Assembly (NCBI GenBank): GCA_032716605.1
Contig: CM064485.1
Location: forward strand, 36,170,658 to 36,234,657
Reading direction: 5' to 3'
Source: Paralithodes platypus
Taxonomy: Eukaryota > Arthropoda > Malacostraca > Decapoda > Lithodidae
Length of the DNA: 64,000 nucleotides
Positions 43,904 through 55,013 of this stretch are shown piece by piece. Position numbers and translations under genes: made by a program. Below the pieces are notes generated by a model, which saw only the letters and a list, made by a program, of their open reading frames with translations, searched no databases and was not told the origin of the DNA. The first letter of the stretch is position 1; each line of letters opens with the position of its first letter.

Positions 43904-44257
43904 ATTGATTTTTCTATAATTGCAGCCACTAATTTGCACATTTACGTGAAGGCTTATCACTAATCACTTTAAAGATGCCTTAATCACATTCTCTGACCCT
44001 CAAACATAAGTATAGACACTTTATTTGTCATTTTTGCTTGCCTAGTTAGAGAGATATTGGAGAAAATGGTTCATCAAAAATTTCCAATTTGGCGGCCATT
44101 TTGTTTATGCAAATTAGATGGTCAAAAACTCAAAATTTCGCTTGGGAACCGGGTTTATCGAATTCAGCATACCTGAAATATGCTAAAAAGTCTGGTTCCC
44201 AACTTTTACCTAAAAATGCTCCTAACATTCACATTTTTCAGAAACCCCACTACTCTA
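43904..44257 (-). repeat. Right TIR of the FEN-like transposon
   Basis: Inverted copy of 40991-41358. Its outer roughly 95 bp is repeated again at 44613-44708 because of the tandem duplication. Confidence 0.88.
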
Positions 44258-45063
44258 CTGGCCTTTCTGTAACGGGAAGGGTTTCGACTTGGGATCAAAA
44301 TTGGCACCAGTACTCTTAAATGGGTAATTTGTTGTGTCATTAATTCGGGGGGGTGGAGTGGTATGCCCCTGGTTACCTGCCTCAGCTCTCTGTGCAGACC
44401 CGCACCCACGAATCAATGACACCCTAAGGTCAGCCAGCTCAGCCGCCTTCTGCAGAGTTTTTGGTTGCTTTTCTTTCAGGTTAAGAGTCAAGTCACTGCC
44501 AGTACATTTGAAAAATTGTTCTAACAACACTAATTGCTTCACTGCATCAAAAGTAGTTGCCTTCTCCGACCTCAACCAATTTTCAAACGCATCTGACAGC
44601 TCTCTAGCGTTTATTCAGCATACCTGAAATATGCTAAAAAGTCAGGTTCCCAACTTTTACCTAAAAATGCTCCTAACATTCACATTTTTCAGAAACCCCA
44701 CTACTCTACTGGCCTTTCTGTAACGGGAAGGGTTTCGACTTGGGATCAAAATTGGCACCAGTACTCTTAAATGGGTAATTTGTTGTGTCATTAATTCGGG
44801 GGGGTGGAGTGGTATGCCCCTGGTTACCTGCCTCAGCTCTCTGTGCAGACCCGCACCCACGAATCAATGACACCCTAAGGTCAGCCAGCTCAGCCGCCTT
44901 CTGCAGAGTTTTTGGTTGCTTTTCTTTCAGGTTAAGAGTCAAGTCACTGCCAGTACATTTGAAAAATTGTTCTAACAACACTAATTGCTTCACTGCATCA
45001 AAAGTAGTTGCCTTCTCCGACCTCAACCAATTTTCAAACGCATCTGACAGCTCTCTAGCGTGT
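44162..45063. repeat. 451-bp tandem duplication spanning transposon end and gag
   Basis: 44162-44612 is repeated as 44613-45063 nearly perfectly. The unit includes the outer end of the transposon TIR, the CTG flank and about 350 bp of gag. The junction is CTCTCTAGCG joined to TTTATTCAGC. The duplication therefore happened after the transposon inserted. Confidence 0.93.
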
Positions 45064-46749
45064 TCCTGGAAAGTACTCTCCTTTGTCTTAGGAACAGCCC
45101 TAAACTTCAGCCTATAGGTCTCTGGCTGCAATTCATACGCCCTCAGGACAGCCTCTTTCAACACCTCGTAGTCAATGCAAGACTCTAGGGGTAAAGCATC
45201 GTACGCCTTGAGTGCTTTCCCCATCAATCGTGAAGAAACAAGGGCTGCCCACTTCTCCTCGGGCCATTAGTGCTCCCGGCACTTTTTCTCAAAACGGAGA
45301 AAGAATTCTGTAACTCCTAACTCATCAAACACTGGAACCAACTTTAGTAGATGTGACAGGGACTGGTCATGGGGGCGACCCCCCTGGACGAAACGGTTCC
45401 CCGTCACCTCTATACGAGTTTTCTCTAGGTCAACATTGGCACAATACTTTGCAAACTCAAACTTGAGCTCAGCCTCTCGCTTTTTCTGCTTGAGGGACAG
45501 CTCAGCCTCTCGCTGCCTGAGCTCAGCCTCACGCTTCTGCTGCTGCTGCCTGAGCTCAGCCTCATGCTTTCGCTGCTCGAGCTCAGCCTCATGCTTTCGC
45601 TGCTCGAGCTCAGTCTGTTGCTTAAGTTTGGCGAGCTCGAGCTGAAACAACATCTCGGGAGACAAACTTTGAAGAGGGGGTGCTACTATTGGGGACCCAC
45701 CCCGTGAGTCACCTAGAGGCATACCCAACTGCCAGCGGACATCGGCCTGCGGGAACGTACTCGGCTCCGGAACCCGAGGGGGGGCCATGATAGGAGTTGA
45801 GTGGAATGGGGGCTGGGACGAAGGTGCCCCAGCTCCCGCTCCACCCGAACCCCCATGCACCCCACCCAGCATACAGGTAACCAGCTCACTTCTCGACAAA
45901 CCGCTAGTACCAGAAAACCCTAAGACTGTGGCTACACACTGCAGTCCGTACCGGTCCAGTCCCGACACCCGGTCCGCCGTCACAGGCTCCTCCAAAAATC
46001 TCCGAGCATCATCCTCATTGTTCACCACCCGAACGCCATTAACCCGGCAAGCGCGATAGGCCTCACGGAAGGCTTCCTATAGGGAACGCGATAGGCCTCA
46101 CGGAAGCAAGACCATAAAAAAAGCCTTCCAAAAAAAAAAGGGCCTATCAAAACAAAGGATTTTGTCTCTAGGTGAGATAATTCCCCTCTAGTACTTATCC
46201 ATGTGTTTCTCACCCCTCCCCCTGCCCTCCTTCCCCCCTCCCCCCCCTCCTCAATTATCACCTATTTATCCTCTTATTATCATCATTTATCGGTTATTTT
46301 TCTCTCCCGCGATAATGTAGCACAAGTGGGTTGCATAAAAAATCGTTATGCAACACCCAGACACCGGCACACACCGCCCCGCTCGTCTCAGTTGACTCCC
46401 AGACAGCGAGAGGGGAGGGCTGCCTGTGGCTCTCTCTCGCCTGAGATTATGACCGGGTGGCCAATATCTTCGTTTTTCACCACCCAAATGCTTTTCCCAC
46501 TTATTTTAGCACTCTTGAAGGTTCATATATACATCATATATGTAAAATAAAAGCATACCGAAAACAAATAATGCTTTATATTGTAAATATAACGAATTCT
46601 GTCAGAATCCAGGGCTAGAAATGCACAAATAACTACCCTAGCACCTAGGTCTATATCGCGCTTGTCAGGTTAAGCAACTCCACCTTCTCCACCTCCTCGC
46701 CTGTCTCTCGCACTGTGCCCTCACTATGCTCAGACCCGTCCAGTGACAT
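44258..46749 (-). pseudogene. gag: M1 gag, broken
   Basis: The start ATG at 46749 (MSLDGSEHSEG) matches gag of M2 and M3. After about 25 codons the TTAA element 46043-46669 intervenes. From 46028 the frame carries DDARRFLEEPVTADRVSGLDRYGLQC, a Gly/Pro-rich stretch, and a Glu/Lys/Gln-rich coiled coil of repeated (K/R)HEAELEQ units, ending at a TAA after KKCREH (45267). That stop replaces a CAA codon of the plus-strand element and is present in all three M copies. The downstream gag core (LPLESCIDYEVLKEAVLRAYELQPETY) is open from 45227 and then duplicated. Confidence 0.88.
46043..46669. mobile_element. TTAA-flanked piggyBac-like MITE (627 bp) in M1 gag
   Basis: Flanked by TTAA (46039-46042 and 46670-46673); M2 and M3 have a single GTTAAGC there. 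Termini are CCCGGCAAGCGCGATA and, inverted, CCTGACAAGCGCGATA (14 of 16 match). It has no coding capacity. Near the left end GCGATAGGCCTCACGGAAG occurs twice about 40 bp apart; the middle is C-rich. Confidence 0.85.
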
Positions 46750-47014
46750 GATGGAGTCAACAACAAAAATTCTCAAGTCAAGACAAAAGTTGCCAAACTC
46801 TCGCGTAGCTTTATTCACCAAAAATATTCGAAGATGTTTTTAAGTGCAATACTAGGTCACCAATAAACTCCCAACAAGTTCTATACATCCTCAAAACAAT
46901 GTCCACTGCCAACAATGCGAGAAATAAATTCAACCCCAAATGGCAATAAGATTTCTCCAAAAAAAAAAAAAATGCAATATTCAGTTCACTATATACTGGA
47001 CTAAGGTCGCCATT
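46750..47014 (-). other. M1 untranslated leader with candidate primer site
   Basis: Between LTR2 and the gag ATG. On the minus strand it begins AATGGCGACCTTAGTCC, conserved with M2 (54997-55011) and similar to the plus-strand element. It contains an A-run near 46959-46972 on the plus strand. Short frames here are not coding. Confidence 0.65.
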
Positions 47015-48806
47015 TGTTCCGACCGGCACTACGAAATAAACAAGGGCACTTAATAATGGACTAGAAATTAGGCTATATCTGCAACAACGGTACGCTAATT
47101 CAAAACCCTCGAACTATTACGCCGGTGAACAAAACACTTAAACCCTCCAGAGTTAATCTACTGGATAACGGGGTATCAATTAACTGGGTTTTAGTGCACT
47201 TCTACAGAGGCTTTCCGGTGACGGCAAAGCCTACTCACAACAGGAGTACTTTACGTTAATAAAATGCTCTCAAGTAATAACAATGCTTAAATAAACTATA
47301 ACAAGATTTAATAAAGGAGTATATGCTTACGTTAACTTTAGTGTGAGTCTGAACTCAACACTAAACTCTTCAATGCTCTATGAAAACACTGGAAGTCTAG
47401 TCCTACAGCAATCAGATAAAGAATCTTCTGAAAACGTCTGATGCTCTAAGATGCTCGTCGAATATAGAACAGAAATAATGCAGGGGCAGGACACCAAAGC
47501 GTGTATCTTAAATACACCAACAATTAGGATACATATATATAAAACAAGGGAGTGCAACAACTCTGTGACAGCACTAATAATAGCCACTCAAAACAGTACT
47601 TCCTTAGCCAATGTAACAGCCAAACTGGGTTGTGCACTATGCATCAACCTAGGCTAAAATAAGGCGTGAATAATTACTAAAGCATACGCAATTAAAGTTA
47701 ATAAACACAATGCTGTCTTTCTCACTAATAAAGTCTAGCAGTGGCATAAAAGGTACCAGGAACCTAGGCAGAGCGCAAGCATGCTCGTAGCCTACTGTCT
47801 CCCCTTGAACAGATTTCCCTTATGTTACGTTAAGGGACTAGGAGGCTCTCTCGGTAAGTCCAGATCTCAAGTATCTGGTGCTCCCTGGCACTCCACAAAG
47901 GTCAACAAAATGAGGTAGCAAGCATACAAGTAAGAGTAGGCAAAAGCCCTTCACTTGTACACTGCTACACTCGCAAAGGAAAAATATGCACAAGGGTTAC
48001 AGGCTACCTAGCTTCGTCGAAGTCGTACAGGCTCTGACTTGCCACATACATAACTCAGACAACGACCAAAGATACCCTCCACTGTCTAGCATTAAATAGT
48101 ATGAAAGAACAACTCAATAATTAGAAGCACCCCAATACTATGATACCATGTGACTATGACTCTAATAATCCCTAAAGCTAGTGCAACACATATATGTGAG
48201 AACTGGTGCTGGTAATACGACTGGCCGACTATGGAAGTCGTATGCAGAACCAGAAGGGATAAGTAAATGAATAAAGACAAGAAGTATGAAAAGAAGAAGT
48301 TCAGAGAGAGAAACAGTAGTACAGAGGGTTAGATTGGGGACAGATTGCAAGGGACGTCTAGAACCAAGCACAACATACCAAGCTCTGAAGAGGCACGTGA
48401 GAAGGATGCTCGCACCACCCTACTAAGACAGCGGCCTCCAATCACAGACGACTACGTCATGAAGAGCAGGCGTCATATGACACGTCAGGCCCGCCGGCCA
48501 ATCACGAGCAGGGGGGCCCCGCCCAAGCAAGGAATGCGCACGTACATACACACGCACACACTACCACCTCGCTGCTCCTTCTCGTTCTCTCTCCTTAAAT
48601 TCACTCTACATATTTTATACTCTATCAATGATATAAAATACATCCAAGTGTCACAGACCAGAATAAAGACCACCACTGTTCTGTCTGTGACAACATGAAC
48701 ACTAAGAAAGAAAGAACATCGTTCTACAATTTGTATAGCCCATTTCACTGCCCTGGCGAGCGCTAGCGAGTTACGAGTACATTCTGGCAAACTGGCCAGC
48801 GTAACA
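47015..48806 (-). repeat. LTR2, shared between M1 and M2
   Basis: 1792 bp, TGTTACGCTGG to GTAACA on the minus strand; the terminal A has become G in GGAACA at 47015-47020. It serves as 5' LTR of M1 and 3' LTR of M2, so there is no host DNA between the two elements. It contains ATTGG boxes and a TGACGTAG motif near 48450-48510 that could be promoter elements. Confidence 0.92.
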
Positions 48807-49176
48807 CCCCGCCCAAGATGTGGGACGTTTTAACCTCAGGTGAATGCCACATCTGACCAGACAGAATGCCCACCAACCCCGCATCACCTAGCTACTCTCC
48901 CAAGTTGTGAAAACAAGGCACGATCACAAACATAAAACACTTCATTATGAAAAAAAAATCTACACAACACTTCCCCAAAATAATAGTATAGCTTATCAAT
49001 ATTACACTCAACGAGCAAGCTTCACAAAGCCTAGCCTACTAAGACAAAAACACAGGATGTCTTAGATTCTTGCTGTAACATACTGCACTTATATACTATC
49101 AGAAAGAAAGAGTTTTTATGTGAGGTTTTTATATTTTTAATAATGTTTTTGGCGGCTTTGCAGTACAGGGGCAAGC

Positions 49177-51846
49177 CTAATTTTTCTCCACTCTCAAACA
49201 AACACTGACTGAACGGCGAGGGTTCTCCTTAAAACATACCCTCCTGTGACAAACAATCAGCCAGAACATTATCAGTGCCCTTAACATGCCACATATCCAA
49301 CTTGTGTTCCGGCCCCAAAACAACACCTGACACTGATAAACTGCCCAGTCCATCACAAGACTGGCACTTCTCTTCGCTCTCTCCGGCAACGGGACCTGCC
49401 AATAACCTTTCACTATTTCTACCTTAGTGATAAACGAGGCAGCCCCGATGCGGTCTATGGGGTCGTCAACTCTGGATGAGGTATAGGCGTCTGTCAGGGA
49501 TAATGCACCCACACTCTTACAATCAACACAAACACGGATCTTGCCACTCAACTCAGGTTGCAAAGTCACTGGCAACGACCACTCACGATATCCTTTATCC
49601 CTCAGACCCTTCTCCAACATGAAGACTAGCTCTTGTGACACATGCCAGCGTTGGCAGAATCGCCTCCCGGTAGCCACTAGCGCTCGCCAGGGCAGTGAAA
49701 TGGGCTACAGTCTATCTACAATGTTGTACTTTCTTTCTTGTGAATCGTCATGTCACAGGTAGTATAGAAGTGGTCTTTATTTTCGCCTGTGACAATGCAT
49801 TATATTTTATATCATGAGTTGAACATAAGATGCATTGTAGTGAAGGAGAGAGAGAAAGCGAGCGAGCAGGGTGGGGGAGGTGAATGTTGCTTTTCTTCCT
49901 CCTCCCTCCTCCCTCCCGGAGGAGTTGCTCGCCCGCGTGGTCTTTTCTCTCGGTTTTGATTGGCTGGTGGTTCCTGGCGCCTTCTGCAGGCCTGCTGCCT
50001 GGTGATGTAGCGGCCTGTGATTGGCTGACCACCATGCCTTTGTGTGTGATCCTGGAGGGGTCCCGAGGAGCTATTCTCTTCAGAGCTTGCCTGACCAGCA
50101 TACCCTTCACATATCCCTTGCCACCTGTCACCGACTTCTACCTATAGAGCACTTTCTCTCTCTCTCAACTTCTTACCTCTCATTCTTCCTCTCTATTTAA
50201 TATCATAACTCCCCATTTGTTCTGCACGATTTCATATATCGGCCATCGTATTATATGCTGAAGCTCTCAGATATTATATGTTTAGTTAGGCATTTTGGAG
50301 GGGTTACCATTTTGTCTGTAGAGGTTCGACACACTCACGGTGTCTCCCTGCCTATTCCTTGGCTGTCTGCTGGGCTATTTAATGCTAGACTGGGGTAAGG
50401 CTACTTGTGTTGTGATTTCCGATGTGTAACAGGTTTTGCTTAACCTGTACAATTGCAACGGAGACGTGGGAAGCCTAGGTGGTCTTTCTGACTGTGTACC
50501 TTGTGAGATTAGCACTGTGCTGCGAGTCAGGGCTTTTGCCTCTGCCACCCAGCACTGTGCTAACTCGTTTTGTTTTGACTTTGAGAGGGTCGCCAGGAGA
50601 GAACCAGATACTAGCGATCTGGATCTCTCAAGAGAGCACCCCGTCAATTAACGTAATTTGGCCGCACAGTCTTAAGGACCTCGCTAGGCTACGAGCCGCT
50701 TGCTCAGCCATTCTTTGCTAGCCTACATCCCAGCTAGACTTTATTAGCCTAGCAGACACCCGTTTAGAATTATTAGCTCTTATGTTATGTATGCAGCATT
50801 CTTATTCACGTTGACTGTAAGCCTTGGTTGTTGTTGAATTGCACAACCTGAGCAGGTTTTTTGAGTTCCCTGACGAAGGACTTCTTTTGTTGTTGGAGAT
50901 AATACTAGTGTGCATTTATCGTTATTCCCGTGTCAGTTAACACTGTCTGCCTCTACACTTGTCCTATATTGTCCCTGCTTTATATAACAGTTCAAAATCC
51001 GATACAATCATATTACCCCAGCATCAGACTTTCTTCAGAAGATTCCTGCTCGATGCTTTGGGACTTTCGTTCACTTTCTTTAGTATAGGAGTGACAGTTC
51101 ATTATTGTTTAGAGTAACTTTAAATATACCTTCTTCTAGTTTGCATTAAATCATTGCAGTGATTTAATTAAGATCTCTATCTTTTCCTAGTATACCTTAT
51201 TAACGTAATTGTATGTTGTTGTGATCAGGCTGTATCAGAGATCATCAGCCTGTAGTAGTAGTGCACTTATACTGAGTTATAGGATACCCCGTTATCGCAG
51301 ATTTAAATCTGGAGGGTATAGGTGTTTTTTGTGCGCCGGCATTATAAGTTCGAGGGTTGGATCTAGTGTTACCGTTGTGGCTGTGTGCCTTTCTAGTCCA
51401 ATGATTAAGAGCCCTTGTTTTATACGAGCCCCGGTCGTAACACTCTGCTTTCACGACAGGCTGTTGAGCAGGATTTATACGGTAGGGAGCCAATTTGAGC
51501 CTTGCACTGTCTCCAGCCTCCATGTCGGGTTCTACCCCGTACATCAGGCCTGGAGAATCAACAACCATGCGGACGTACTGCCACAGCCTAGTAAACAACT
51601 TCTCTTGACGCTTAGGAACAAGAGGTTGCAACTTATCTTGAAGAACAACATGCTCAGTGTCCTCCCACAACCCAGCCGAGACCGCAGTTTCTAAACTATA
51701 GTCTCCCTCCTTCTCCACCTTTGTCCCTAGAACAGCCAGGTCATGAGAGGGACAATCTGTACCACCTGTGCAGTCACTCCCATAGTTCATAATTGCTAAG
51801 GCTTCCCCGCCGATACCGTACATGCGCACCCCCGCATTCCTTGCGA
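49177..51846 (-). pseudogene. M2 RT/RNase H remnant, split by a solo LTR
   Basis: Two parts: 51846-51443 and 49633-49177 on the minus strand. The first carries QYVRMVVDSPGLMYGVEPD; the second ELVFMLEKGLRDKGYREWS and FITKVEIVKGYWQVPLPERAK (Glu in place of the catalytic Asp), then the same deletion junction as M1 near 49300-49320. No YxDD box is present. A base missing near 51850 relative to M1 and M3 puts the upstream polyprotein into a stop. Confidence 0.85.
49634..51442 (+). repeat. Solo LTR of the Gmr1-like family
   Basis: 1809 bp from TGTGACACATG to GTAACA, plus orientation, flanked by the 4-bp duplication CTCT (49630-49633 and 51443-51446). M1 and M3 have one CTCT at this place. It resembles the LTRs at 12926 and 20392 over most of its length, but parts of its first half differ. 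It formed by insertion followed by LTR-LTR recombination, as no internal sequence remains. Confidence 0.93.
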
Positions 51847-53493
51847 CTACACTGCCGGCGCAGCATCACCGCCTTCAGCGCCACGGCCAGATACAGTCGG
51901 TCTATGGTAGGGCTGTTGCATTCGACTAGAGCAGCATTGGGAGGCTATGCGACGACCGGGCGCATCCACTCCACAGCCAACCTCACCAATCTGCTCAATG
52001 TCCTGATTCTGACCACCACCCTTAGCAGCCATGGGTCGACCCTGACCTGACAACCATGCCAAAGCCTCGTCGCCCACCTTGAACCACTGAAACAACGAGG
52101 CCCACGGTTTACTAACACTCAAGTGACCTGCCAGCGGAACATCGTGCACCGCATGAGTTGTGAGGCCTGGGTGCTCGGCACAAACAGTGGGGTATGAACC
52201 GAGCAGGTGCTGGAGCGCTGCACACTGCTGTTCAGGCAGGTGCTCAAGCGCTTCCACAGCCACCTGACTCGTGTTCCCCACCCACTGCTCCGCCGAGACA
52301 TGACAATCCCAACTTTTCACCACCTGTGCCTCAGTGCCCCCTTCTCCTTTTCCACCTTGGCCGCTGCAGACCAACACAGGGACAGTAAGCTGCTCAGGTG
52401 GTTGCCTCACAAACTCCTTTAACAGGTTCACATGACATGCTTCCCCGTCCTCATCGAGTTCAATAGCCCCGTTCCCACAACTCTCAAGACTAAGATCTTC
52501 TAGTTGTTCCTGGGAACTACTCTGTCGCGGAGTGCCATCACGCCCTACCCTGTCACTAGGGGGGACAGGTTCTGGGGCCTCTCCGGAGCTCAACATTGGT
52601 TCAAGTACCGAGCCACCAAGGAGTGTCGCTGGGTCCAAACTCTCAACCCGACCACCAGCCTCGACTTTCTCCTTCCGACCCTTCCTCCGCTGGTCTGAAA
52701 CTTGGGTACTAGGCTGTGACACCTGAGCGGACTGAGATCTCTCGAGCCCCTCTTGGCCCTCCCTACTCGTGTCGGCCGCCCTCTCGGCAACGACTAAGGG
52801 TGGAACCTCGGAAGTGAGCACCGCAAAGTCGTTACCGAGAAGGAGGTCGACCCCCTCAACTGGCAATTTCTCCACAACACCCACATCCAACTCCCGTGTC
52901 ACACTGTCCACCTCAAGCTCCACTCTGACCAGCGGGTAAGACCGCGTAGCATTGATACCTTGAACCACCACAACCCGAGCCGCATTAATAGGCTTGCCAG
53001 TGAAGTTCTTAACAAGTGTCTGGGAAGCGCCCGTATCACGCAGCAACTCAAGCCTATGCTCCACACCAGCCCACCTCACAGTGCCGTGCCCCCTATGACC
53101 ACAAAAAGCATCTCGGACTGGTGACGAGCCCTCCTGCTGCTTCTGCACCGACTGTGACTTCGCAACCGACATATTATCCCGGGCAAACGCGGAAGACCTC
53201 AAAGACACACCGATATTGCTCACTAGTGACACCACTGCTGTAGGTGGTGTGCTCGGACATGAGCGCGCAATATGCCCCTTCTCATGACACTTGAAACACT
53301 CCACTTCACTCTTGGACTTCCTCTGAGGTGAGGAAGGGCCCTGGCCTTTCTTTAACGGGAAGGGTTTCGACTTGGGATCAAAATTAGCACCAGTACTCTT
53401 AAATGGGTAAATTGTTGTGTCATTAATTCGGGGGGGGTTGAGTGGTACACCCCTGGTTACCTGCCTCAGCTCTCTGTGCAGACCCGCACCCAC
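51847..53493 (-). pseudogene. M2 zinc knuckle, protease and integrase-deleted linker
   Basis: A 548-codon frame on the minus strand. It has the knuckle CFKCHEKGHIARSC, protease LLRDTGASQTLV, the block DVGVVEKLPVEGVDLLLGND, then the same direct join GEACHVNLLKEFVRQPPE and the later THAVHDVPLAGHLSVSK chimera. Protease and knuckle motifs are intact, so a gag-protease product is imaginable if the upstream gag stop is ignored. The first codons (MGAGLHREL) are out of frame with gag. Confidence 0.88.
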
Positions 53494-54751
53494 GAATCAA
53501 TGACACCCTAAGGTCAGCCAGCTCAGCCACCTTCTGCAGAGTTTTTGGTTGCTTTTCTTTCAGGTTAAGAGTCAAGTCACTGCCAGTACATTTATAAAAT
53601 TGTTCTAACAACACTAATTGCTTCACTGCATCAAAAGTAGTTGCCTTCTCCGACCTCAACCAATTTTCAAACGCATCTGACAGCTCTCTAGCGTGTTCCT
53701 GGAAAGTACTCTCCTTTGTCTTAGGAACAGCCCTAAACTTCAGCCTATAGGTCTCTGGCTGCAATTCATATGCCCTCAGGACAGCCTCTTTCAACACCTC
53801 GTAGTCAATGCAAGACTCTAGGGGTAAAGCATCGTACGCCTTAAGTGCTTTCCCCGTCAATCGTGAAGAAACAAGAGCTGCCCACTTCTCCTCGGGCCAT
53901 TAGTGCTCCCGGCACTTTTTCTCAAAACGGAGAAAGAATTCTGTAACTCCTAACTCATCAAACACTGGAACCAACTTTAGTAGAGGTGACAGGGACTGGT
54001 CATGGGGGCGACCCCCCTGGACGAAACGGTTCCCCGTCACCTCTATACGAGTTTTCTCTAGGTCAACATTGGCACAATACTTTGCAAACTCAAACTTTAG
54101 CTCAGCCTCTCGCTTTTTCTGCTCGAGCGACAGATCAGCCTCTCGCTGCCTGAGCTCAGCCTCACGCTTCTGCTGCTGCTGCCTGAGCTCAGCTTCATGC
54201 TTTCGCTGCTCGAGCTCAGCCTCATGCTTTCGCTGCTCGAGCTCAGTCTGTTGCTTAAGTTTGGCGAGCTCGAGCTGAAACAACATCTTGGGAGACAAAC
54301 TTTGAAGAGGGGGTGCTACTATTGGGGACCCACCCCGTGAGTCACCTAGAGGCATACTCAACCGCCAGCGGACATCGGCCTGCGGGAACGTACTCGGCTC
54401 CGGAACCCGAGGGGGGACCATGATAGGAGTTGAGTGGAATGGGGGCTGGGACGAAGGTGCCCCAGCTCCCGCTCCACCCGAACCCCCATGCACCCCACCC
54501 AGCACACAGGTAACCAGCTCACTTCTCGACAAACCGCTAGTACCAGAAAACCCTAAGACCGTGGCTACACACTGCAGTCCGTACCGGTCCAGTCCCGACA
54601 CCCGGTCCGCAGACACAGGCTCCTCCAAAAATCTCCGAGCATCCTCCTCATTGTTCACCACCCGAACGCTGTTAAGCAACTCCACCTTCTCCACCACCTC
54701 GCCTGTCTCTCGCACTGTGCCCTCACTCTGCTCAGACCCGTCCAGTGACAT
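53423..54751 (-). pseudogene. gag: M2 gag, interrupted by the shared stop
   Basis: The ATG at 54751 opens MSLDGSEQSEGTVRETGE. The frame runs through DRVSGLDRYGLQC, a Gly/Pro-rich linker and a strong coiled coil (HEAELEQRKHEAELRQ repeats) to KKCREH and the TAA near 53898. The core continues in the frame 53860-53423 with ESCIDYEVLKEAVLRAYELQPETYRLKF and FKAVPK-like sequence, then LVLLEQFYKCTGSDLTLNLKE. The in-frame codons upstream of 54751 belong to the leader and are probably untranslated. Confidence 0.88.
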
Positions 54752-55013
54752 GATGGAGTCAACAACAAAAATTCTCAAGTCAAGACAAAAGTAGCCAAAC
54801 TCTTGCGTAGCTTTATTCACCAAAAATATTCGAAGATGTTTTTAAGTGCAATACTAGGTCACCAATAAACTACAACAAGTTCTATACATCCTCAAAACAA
54901 TGTCCACTGCCAACAATGCGAGAAATAAATTCAACCCCAAATGGCAATAAGATTTCTAAAAAAAAAAAAAAATCCATATTCAGTTCACTATATACTGGAC
55001 TAAGGTCGCCATT

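Larger units (their letters stand above)
40991..44257 (-). mobile_element. DNA transposon with long TIRs and FEN1-like nuclease gene
   Basis: A 3.27-kb insertion in the M1 gag-knuckle region. Ends read TAGTATAGTGGG on the left and TAGAGTAGTGGG on the right (minus strand), with about 360-bp inverted repeats. Flanking CTG (40988-40990 and 44258-44260) looks like a 3-bp target duplication; M2 and M3 have an uninterrupted CCCTGGCCTTTC there. The only gene is on the minus strand (41458-43833). Superfamily is not identified: the ends and duplication do not clearly match a family I know, and no DDE transposase is seen. Confidence 0.88.
38083..47014 (-). mobile_element. M1: internal region of non-autonomous Gmr1-like element
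   Basis: Lies between LTR1 and LTR2 and reads on the minus strand from 47014 (primer site GGACTAAGGTCGCCA at 46998-47012) to 38083 (polypurine GGGCGGGG on the minus strand). Order: leader, gag, zinc knuckle, protease, then a joined remnant of post-integrase, pre-RT and RT. No integrase DDE core and no YxDD box can be found. Four later changes sit here: a DNA transposon (40991-44257), a 451-bp tandem duplication, a 184-bp tandem duplication and a TTAA element (46043-46669). Confidence 0.88.
48807..55013 (-). mobile_element. M2: internal region of non-autonomous Gmr1-like element
   Basis: Same layout as M1 on the minus strand: primer site (54997-55011), gag from 54751, knuckle and protease, integrase-deleted linker, RT/RNase H remnant, polypurine tract at 48807-48815. 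It is interrupted by one plus-oriented solo LTR (49634-51442). It shares the gag stop, integrase deletion and RT deletion with M1 and M3. Confidence 0.9.
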
